From contig JABMPQ010000016.1 of NCBI GenBank assembly GCA_013202585.1, positions 1 through 42,832 on the forward strand: a stretch of 42,832 nt of DNA, written 5' to 3'. Of the stretch, positions 29,201 through 35,013 are shown piece by piece. The position numbers and the translations under genes are program-made. The notes beneath the pieces are model-generated. The model had not been told where the DNA came from. It did no database searches and worked only from the letters and a program-made list of their open reading frames with translations. Source of the stretch: Parcubacteria group bacterium. GTDB lineage: Bacteria; Patescibacteriota; JABMPQ01. Each line of letters opens with the position of its first letter. The stretch's first letter is position 1.

Positions 29201-32093
29201 CATCCCTTGGCAATTGGCCGCTGGCGACGGTACTCGGATGGTCTATGTAAAATTCCGCGATAGCTTTAGGCATTGGTCCGAACCTATCGCCGACAGTATT
29301 ATTTTGGATACTGAGAAACCGAGCTCTTGGATCAACGACCTACCTGTCTGGCATAATACCCTAACATTTTTCGTTTCCTGGTTTGGCCAGGATAATTTAG
29401 CAGGTGTTGAATACTATGACATACAGTACAAAGATAGTTTAACCAACAAATGGATCACCTGGCTCAGCAAAACCAAGCTACTCGGCAAATTTTTTACTGG
29501 ACTGGATGGAGCGACCTACTGGTTTCGCTCTCGAGCCCACGACCAGGCTGGCAACCAAGAAAATTATCCGGTTGAACCTGATACAGAAACGACAGTCGAT
29601 GTCACCAAGCCTGATCCACCCCTGATTGCCAGTCCGACTAACAATTCGACCTTCAACGCTAGCGCTGATGAGGCCCACGAGACGCCCGGCGTCCAAAAAA
29701 CGTTTCGCGGTACGGCCGAAGCTGGTTCACAAATAACGCTCGTGGCTACTAACTCTGCCGCTAAAACTAAATACCACTACTCTGTCCAAACTGATGCTCA
29801 GAATAACTGGATCATAACCGGCGTCACCCTCGAAGAAGGCAAAAATATTATTAAAGTCACCACCACTGACTCCGCTGGCAACTGGAATGACTCCGGCGAG
29901 CAGCTTATTTGGCTCGATACTATCGCTCCCGTCGCCATCGCTGACTTAAAAACAACCAATACCACTTACCATTCAACTGTGCTCACTTGGACTACGCCTG
30001 GTGATGATGATCGGCAAGGTACCGCTAAAGCTTACGATATCCGTTATTCGCGACAGCCTTTGACAACGGACGATTTTGCCCAAGCGGACGCCGCGGTCAA
30101 CATACCTGTACCAGAGAAAGCTGGAACAACGCAAAATTTCACCATTGCTAACCTCGATCCCAAAGAAACCTACTATTTTGCCCTCAAAGCTAGTGACGAA
30201 ATTGATAATTGGTCGGGAATTTCTAATGTTGCTATGGCCCGAACTCTTACTTCCGCCAATAGTATTGCTCTTACTACTAGTAAAAACATGCTCACTGCCG
30301 AGGGTAGCAAAAAAACCGCTTTAACCGCCACTATTTTCGATCCTAAAAACAAAACCGGCCCTAAATTAGCCGGCGAAAAAGTGTCGTTTAAAATCACTAA
30401 AGATAACGGACTACCCAGCCAGACGGGTAAAATCTCTGCCCTCAAAGATAACGGCAACGGCACTTATAGCGCTACTTACACTGCCGCTAGCAAAGTTGGT
30501 AGTGGCCAGATTACTGTCTCAGTGAACTGTGCTACTTGTATGAATCAGCAAAAGGCTAGTATCGATATTAAGCTCATTCCCGGTCACCCGGCTGGCGAAA
30601 TTAAACTCAACGCTCAACCAACCCAAGTAAACGCTAACGGCTCCAACACCACCGCCATCACTTCGCAAACTATTACCGACCAGACCGGCAACCCAGTAGC
30701 CGACGGCGAAATGATTACCGTGTCTACTCAACAGGGAGCAATTATCACTCCCGACGCTGACGCTGCTCGCTCCGGTATTCAAATGGCCAGCAAAAAAGGG
30801 GTGATTAAATTTACCCTCCGCTCTGACAAGTGGAATGGTTACGGTGAAGCTAATAAACAGGTAGTTGTTTCTACTCAGAGCGTGTTGGGCACGGCAACCG
30901 GGCGAGTCAAAGTGATTTTCCGTGACGTGACTACGCCGCCAGCCCCGATTATTACTACGCCGGGTAATTATAGTAATAGTGCCACCATTGCTACCAGTAA
31001 TGCTCCAACTGTTTCTGGTTCAACCGCTGGACCAAGCGCTAGCGCCCTTATTTTCCCCGGCAATAATTGCACTAACGATAATACACCAACAATTTCCGGC
31101 TTAGCGGAAAAGAAAGCTCGCGTCTTGATCTATAAAAATGGCAAATATCATCACTACACCTACGCCAATACGGCTGGTAAGTTCTCCTATACCTTCAACA
31201 AAGCTTTAAGCGACGGCTATTATAACTTTCGGGTAAAAGCGCGCGACGCGGCGGGTAATACTTCTGGTTATTCTAATGGCGTTAATGTCACTATCGATAC
31301 CGTGCCTCCTGCCATCACCAGTCGTGATCCCAGCGGAACCGTTCATCATCGTCAGAATACTGTTTTTGCTGACTATCGCGATAATGCCAGTGGGACAGGG
31401 ATCGATACCAGCCGAACGAAGTTGAAAATTAATGGCGCGACCATCTCTGCCAAAACTTCCAGCTCTCAGATTAAATACACCAGCACCCTGGCTGAGAAAA
31501 ATTACTCTTATAAGATGACAGCCACGGTGACTGACCGAGCCGGCAATACTACTAGTGCTAATTGGGACTTTGCTGTACAGCTTTTTACTTACTTAAAAAG
31601 TCGGGTTGAAAGCGGCTACCGGGTCTCGATTGTGCCTAATTGGCCTAATTCGAAAGGGCTGATCCAAAAACCTAGCTGGTGGAATCCTAACTTCAATGAT
31701 AGTACTTGGCGGAGCGTGATTTATCCAGCTCACCTGCCACCTAGTTCTGTTCCCAAGCCCGAGGCAGCTAGTGAGTGGCTGTGGGGAGATTCGCGGGTAG
31801 ATCCTAATGAAACCACTCTAATCAGAAAGAGGTTTGTTATCCCTGGCGGAGTTACTATCGACGAAGCCGCCATTAGAATGTCAGCCGACAACGAAGCTTG
31901 GGGATTTGTCGGTTTTGTTAACGGTCACTATTTCGGTAAAGTGCCGGAAGCTTTAAGTGGAGGAAATCCTTATCTATTTGGTCTGAAAAAATTTATCCGC
32001 CCGGGTGATAATTTATTAGCTATCCAAGTAAGTAATGGTAACGATAAGCGAGCAGGAGTGGCTTATACTTTGACAGTTAAATATCACGATTAA
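26232..32093 (+). CDS. Giant secreted protein: M23 (LytM) peptidase, FG-GAP/VCBS-like beta-propeller, and multiple Ig/Fn3/Big-type domains
   Basis: Signal peptide; GHRGTDYDASLNTPIYAAADGQVI...HIIIAHPNGYHTIYAHL...HLHFEIR (M23); repeated GDIDNDGRAELLAT..DDHIYLF; Fn3 and Ig-like segments; AGGAGG upstream. Confidence 0.9.
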   Translation: MSIRRDQFKCFCLFFVFFIFSAAIFLPVFSQAIQAFLSYPHNSYKRITQYFDDSYTRQHGLPYYAGHRGTDYDASLNTPIYAAADGQVIKAADGAGDGCQRNTNDGGGFGNHIIIAHPNGYHTIYAHLQKGSVKITQNQAVKAGNLLGLAGSSGRTYGSDACGTFEHLHFEIRSQRYGHHVNPYNLDTGCLFLGGCETPQLPNSEPKTPSPKTPASTYSLDRLGWLDTFKDINPPTQHLAAGSYDGGSRDGLHATTSAPDGHIYYHEVWWDTPERENGHILDRLYKLDPFGPADRKVTAQTTGNFGDGDDDILAVAFAGDDVIHFYHRQRELGTLNPHPGRPTINHLATGDIDNDGRAELLATIPSDDHIYLFDNWNGQTLKRKVGFLDAHDDNPTISAIATMDIDSNGYDELLVATTGDDHIYEYYFDQAKAQKWWKFWQLLPRPFIKQGYLDCHGDTNSPQINPRITGLVVGKFQGQSDHLAVTTAVDDHIYFYWERDLANAWNGKILRQKKFKNAFAETERPVVHTMAAGDFDDSGDDELVVATADNDHLTFFGHDDGGGYIGHGGDENFYDAELVAQNTKRVMLRPGQLADIWAEFKNTGNASWSKDSSPEFQLRLDPTGRNSIFYDNSWPRENSPAKLADQEVSAGEITRLHFKIQAPVYSGQYSEYFQLYSGNQAFARTVFGLNVTVDGELPSWVTNLRASTSRSDWWRNYTNDSTPTFHWDKARDRWSGVAGYYLAIDDPTPDGVHRQDWWVDNVTTWTTPVALTNGWHTVAVTSKDKAGNVNPANTNRLGDAPYLKFMVDTAAPTPPHEIRPDLTRSIWQKIKYRGDPEKNITASRQPVFIWPAGSDEHSGIRGYKVEVFNQRSEKIQDLTLKIYSPDKRSAFTWQYPSILSDGEYRLKVKTIDKAGNLSAAVSFPFAVDITPPVGSLSINKSVKYTNNPEATLDILTKDTSLVTAYSLSNDGSNWREFSLKSGNQPVVTFSIPWQLAAGDGTRMVYVKFRDSFRHWSEPIADSIILDTEKPSSWINDLPVWHNTLTFFVSWFGQDNLAGVEYYDIQYKDSLTNKWITWLSKTKLLGKFFTGLDGATYWFRSRAHDQAGNQENYPVEPDTETTVDVTKPDPPLIASPTNNSTFNASADEAHETPGVQKTFRGTAEAGSQITLVATNSAAKTKYHYSVQTDAQNNWIITGVTLEEGKNIIKVTTTDSAGNWNDSGEQLIWLDTIAPVAIADLKTTNTTYHSTVLTWTTPGDDDRQGTAKAYDIRYSRQPLTTDDFAQADAAVNIPVPEKAGTTQNFTIANLDPKETYYFALKASDEIDNWSGISNVAMARTLTSANSIALTTSKNMLTAEGSKKTALTATIFDPKNKTGPKLAGEKVSFKITKDNGLPSQTGKISALKDNGNGTYSATYTAASKVGSGQITVSVNCATCMNQQKASIDIKLIPGHPAGEIKLNAQPTQVNANGSNTTAITSQTITDQTGNPVADGEMITVSTQQGAIITPDADAARSGIQMASKKGVIKFTLRSDKWNGYGEANKQVVVSTQSVLGTATGRVKVIFRDVTTPPAPIITTPGNYSNSATIATSNAPTVSGSTAGPSASALIFPGNNCTNDNTPTISGLAEKKARVLIYKNGKYHHYTYANTAGKFSYTFNKALSDGYYNFRVKARDAAGNTSGYSNGVNVTIDTVPPAITSRDPSGTVHHRQNTVFADYRDNASGTGIDTSRTKLKINGATISAKTSSSQIKYTSTLAEKNYSYKMTATVTDRAGNTTSANWDFAVQLFTYLKSRVESGYRVSIVPNWPNSKGLIQKPSWWNPNFNDSTWRSVIYPAHLPPSSVPKPEAASEWLWGDSRVDPNETTLIRKRFVIPGGVTIDEAAIRMSADNEAWGFVGFVNGHYFGKVPEALSGGNPYLFGLKKFIRPGDNLLAIQVSNGNDKRAGVAYTLTVKYHD

Positions 32094-32271
32094 AACAAAA
32101 TAATTACCCTTAAAATTTTTGGTAATTCCTTCCAAAATTGCCCAACAATTCAAGACTGCTGCTGTTCTTCACCTGACGCCATCACTATCTCAATGAACTG
32201 ATCCTTTTATTCTTCCTCCCGTACAGAGAACATGAAGAGAAACTTACGACCATAGCCAAAAACAAAAGGTG

Positions 32272-32300
32272 TTGACACTGTTCTCTAGTAAGAGTACAAT
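32272..32300 (+). promoter_or_regulatory. Sigma70 promoter of the MNT-HEPN operon
   Basis: TTGACA (32272-32277), 17-bp spacer, TACAAT (32295-32300). Confidence 0.75.
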
Positions 32301-32322
32301 TGTTCTCAGATAAGAGTACAAT
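32279..32322. repeat. Tandem 22-bp direct repeats, candidate operators
   Basis: TGTTCTCTAGTAAGAGTACAAT followed immediately by TGTTCTCAGATAAGAGTACAAT (19/22 identical). Confidence 0.8.
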
Positions 32323-32324
32323 AT

Positions 32325-32957
32325 ATGGATCAATTTCTGTCTGTTTTTAAATCAAAAACTCGAAGCAAGCTATTTCGGCTTTATTTCACAAATCCGTCAG
32401 CTCGTTTTTATGTACGACAATTGAAAAAGAAACTTGGGGTATCAGTAGGAAGTCTTCATCGGGAATTGAAATACCTAGAAGGTCAAGGTATTCTTTCTGC
32501 CACTACCGAAGGTAATCTCAAATACTACTCCTTAAACAAAAAATACTCTTTACACAAAGAATTAAAAAGCATCGTATCTAAAACCATCGGCCTGGAGGGT
32601 AGTATTAAAAAACAATTGCAAAACACAAAAAATATAGAAAGCGCTTTTATCTTCGGTTCATACGCCAAAGGTGAGGAGTCGGCCGTCTCCGACATCGACC
32701 TCATGATTATTGGCCAACTAAATGAAAATGAATTTATTGCTAAAATAAATAAATTAGAGAAAGAATTAGATCGAGAAATTAATTATCATATTTATTCTCA
32801 GAAAGATTTAAATAAAAAAAGGAAAGGAGAAAATTCTTTTATTAAAACAGTACTAAGAGGAAGAAAAATAATGTTAATAGGAGGGGAAGATGACTTACAA
32901 AAATTTAGTAAAGCAAAGACTACTAAGAAAGGAAAAAATAGGTTTCGACCAAATTAA
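32325..32957 (+). CDS. Winged-HTH + nucleotidyltransferase (MNT) antitoxin-like protein
   Basis: N-terminal wHTH (FYVRQLKKKLGVSVGSLHRELKYLEGQGIL) and NTase motif FIFGSYAKGEESAVSDIDLMI. Confidence 0.85.
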   Translation: MDQFLSVFKSKTRSKLFRLYFTNPSARFYVRQLKKKLGVSVGSLHRELKYLEGQGILSATTEGNLKYYSLNKKYSLHKELKSIVSKTIGLEGSIKKQLQNTKNIESAFIFGSYAKGEESAVSDIDLMIIGQLNENEFIAKINKLEKELDREINYHIYSQKDLNKKRKGENSFIKTVLRGRKIMLIGGEDDLQKFSKAKTTKKGKNRFRPN

Positions 32958-33339
32958 TAAACTGATTAAGAGAGCAGCTAAAGATTTAAAGAGCGCCGGA
33001 ATTCTGATAAAGACGGATGAGGAGATGGCTTATGCTCTAGCCTACCAAGCTATGCTGCATGCCGGTAGAGCCCTGCTATTTTCTCAAGGATACCGACCCA
33101 GCGCCTATCAAGCTCATAAGACTGTTGTGGAATGTACCAGGAAAGCGCTGGGTAAAGAATATAAGATATTGATAATCAAGTTCGATAAGATGAGGAAAAA
33201 AAGGCACCAACTTATATATGAAGCTGTAATTGAAATTTCAACTACAGAAACCAAAAGTGCAATTAAAAGCGCCCACGAACTTGTTAAAAAAATAGAGAGA
33301 GAAATCCAGCGGAAAAACCCACAAAAGAGACTACTATAA
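32890..33339 (+). CDS. HEPN-domain protein, putative RNase toxin partner
   Basis: HEPN-like helices (AYALAYQAMLHAGRALLFSQGYRPSAYQAHKTVVEC) and RxxxH-type motif MRKKRHQLIYE; overlaps the MNT gene with its own SD (AGGAGGGG). Confidence 0.82.
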   Translation: MTYKNLVKQRLLRKEKIGFDQINKLIKRAAKDLKSAGILIKTDEEMAYALAYQAMLHAGRALLFSQGYRPSAYQAHKTVVECTRKALGKEYKILIIKFDKMRKKRHQLIYEAVIEISTTETKSAIKSAHELVKKIEREIQRKNPQKRLL

Positions 33340-33409
33340 AAGAAAACTGGAAAACATTAAGGACGATCTGTTGTACCTACGAGATAATTACAAGATAGTA
33401 ATAAAAAAA

Positions 33410-33456
33410 GAGTGCTGTTAACGCTCTAAATATTTTTAATATTGACGTCAACACTC
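33410..33456. repeat. 47-nt hairpin repeat, copy 1
   Basis: GAGTGCTGTTAACGCTCTAAATATTTTTAATATTGACGTCAACACTC; 40/47 identical to copy 2 at 34364-34410. Confidence 0.85.
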
Positions 33457-33538
33457 TAGCTGAGAAAAATTACCTTTACAAGGTAACGACACCCAAGCCG
33501 GCGTAGCCTATACGCTAACGATTAAATATCATGATTGA
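33450..33538 (+). pseudogene. Decayed C-terminal fragment of a paralog of the giant secreted protein
   Basis: NTLAEKNYLYK matches STLAEKNYSYK; then, in another frame, GNDTQAGVAYTLTIKYHD-stop matches GNDKRAGVAYTLTVKYHD-stop of the 26232-32093 gene. Confidence 0.85.
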
Positions 33539-33587
33539 GTGTAAATAACGATTTGTACTCTGGACAGCTGCGATATAGTCTGTAGAA

Positions 33588-33596
33588 TGATATAAT
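33588..33596 (+). promoter_or_regulatory. Extended -10 promoter for the zinc-ribbon genes
   Basis: TGATATAAT about 75 nt upstream of the 33672 start. Confidence 0.4.
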
Positions 33597-33671
33597 CGCA
33601 CTTTAATAAAGAAACTACTGTATGTAGTTTTTAGTTTTGGCCAAAACCAGCAACTTGATGGAGGAATATCC

Positions 33672-33941
33672 ATGGGCGCTAAAAAGGGAGGTCGGTATGT
33701 CCGTCCTCGTAGAAACAAAAGGAAAGGGAAAAAGCCGTCCGAAAGACCTGAGCCCAAACAGCCCGACATGAGCTACCAGGAGTGGGCAATGCTCGCCTTT
33801 ACAGGAGGTGGCAGACCGTACCACAGGTGCCCACACTGCGGGGAATGGCACCATTCAAGAAACAGGGTGAGAATACTGACTGACGCAGGACGTCGGAGTG
33901 TTCTCTACTGCACCAATCGCAACAGAATGTATCGTCCCTGA
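33672..33941 (+). CDS. Small basic zinc-ribbon-like protein 1
   Basis: CPHCGEWHH...YC; GGAGG before ATG; shares leader and architecture with the next ORF. Confidence 0.65.
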   Translation: MGAKKGGRYVRPRRNKRKGKKPSERPEPKQPDMSYQEWAMLAFTGGGRPYHRCPHCGEWHHSRNRVRILTDAGRRSVLYCTNRNRMYRP

Positions 33942-33975
33942 TAATCAAAACCAGCAACTCGATACGGAGGGAAAG

Positions 33976-34239
33976 ATGCCAGCACACAAGGGTGGAAGGA
34001 ACCGCGAAGTGGGACCGTCCATACCCAAGGATGATGGGTCTGGCTGGTCTGTGATGGACTATGTGAAGTGGAGGAGACTTCCCATTACGGACTGCGGATC
34101 GCCGTGGTATGACTGCCCATACGCAAGTTGTGGAAACCATGAGGGGAACCGGGTAGAAAACGTAATGACCACCGAAGGATCCAGGTCAATCGTCACTTGT
34201 GCTCAATGTGGCAAGAAATGTCGCCCGCGAGAATCCTAA
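33976..34239 (+). CDS. Small zinc-ribbon-like protein 2 (start revised from 33898)
   Basis: MPAHKGG..., CPYASC...CAQCGKKC; GGAGG precedes ATG at 33976; parallel to zinc-ribbon 1. Confidence 0.65.
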   Translation: MPAHKGGRNREVGPSIPKDDGSGWSVMDYVKWRRLPITDCGSPWYDCPYASCGNHEGNRVENVMTTEGSRSIVTCAQCGKKCRPRES

Positions 34240-34273
34240 TCCCAAACACGCAAAATTAGACAAGCACCTCACA

Positions 34274-34302
34274 GAGACGTACACCAAGTACGCTCTTTTT
34301 TT
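34274..34302 (+). terminator. Intrinsic terminator after the zinc-ribbon pair
   Basis: GAGACGTACACCAAGTACGCTC followed by TTTTTTT. Confidence 0.75.
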
Positions 34303-34363
34303 ATGTATTTTTTGCTACTCATTATAAAATAATTAACCAAATTTTGCCCCAATAATAAATAAA

Positions 34364-34410
34364 GGGCGCTGTTAACGCCCTAAATATTTTTAATATTGGC
34401 GTCAGCGCCC
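34364..34410. repeat. 47-nt hairpin repeat, copy 2
   Basis: GGGCGCTGTTAACGCCCTAAATATTTTTAATATTGGCGTCAGCGCCC. Confidence 0.85.
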
Positions 34411-34420
34411 TTAACGTCTC

Positions 34421-34676
34421 ATGCTATACATTGCTGCCTCCCGAAGGAAGTAGCAGTGATCTTTAGCATGAAGCGTGGGCATCTGATAAACCGTGATTTA
34501 TCAAATGTGAGTCATTCTCTTACCATTCGTGTGGTAGTACGAACTGTTTTGGTTCGACTTACCGTTTTTTGTTTTTGTTTATTTCTCACCGAAGTGAGAT
34601 ATATAAAGAACAAGTCATAAACAGTAAGAGATCTCTATAGAAGTGAGTTTACTCCTGCAGAAAGCTCTTACCATTC
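34421..34676 (+). ncRNA. Candidate structured non-coding RNA region (strand uncertain)
   Basis: No supported ORF; nested stems ATGCTA/TAGCAT + CATTGCT/AGCAGTG, TGATAAA/TTTATCA, CGAAC/GTTCG, CTTACcGTTT/AAACaGTAAG enclosing TCTCAC-CGAA-GTGAGA. Confidence 0.35.
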
Positions 34677-35013
34677 CATCCCTAATTTCTTATGTTCAAC
34701 CTGAACAAATCATAGCATATATTTGACACATAATCAAGGCTATTTTGCTGATTTCTGTGGACAAGTCAGTAACCGATGAACTTCCTTATTTAAAGCCCTG
34801 AAGTGGTAACTTTAGTAGGATAAATTTCACTAACAACAAGTTATTAACAGATTTTAGCAATTTTTTGAACACGAAATGTGTGCAAAATCGGTGAAATCAG
34901 CCTAAAATTTCCCCAATTATCTGTTTTTATGGCTTAAGCAAGCCTTACAAACAATACACCATTTTTCCAGAAAAATCCCCGAAGTTAGGTAACTATTTTG
35001 TTCAGGTACATTA

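Noticed and set aside
34429-34458. CATTGCTGCCTCCCGAAGGAAGTAGCAGTG resembles the SRP RNA apical motif (GGAAGGnAGCAGC).
   Set aside because: The 5' side lacks the conserved symmetric-loop sequence, the tetraloop is CGAA, and there is no surrounding ~100-nt SRP fold; kept only as part of the unknown structured region.
34741-35010. Possible replication-origin-like AT-rich region (TGTGGACAAG, TTATTAACAG).
   Set aside because: No true DnaA boxes (TTATCCACA) and no dnaA/dnaN neighbourhood.
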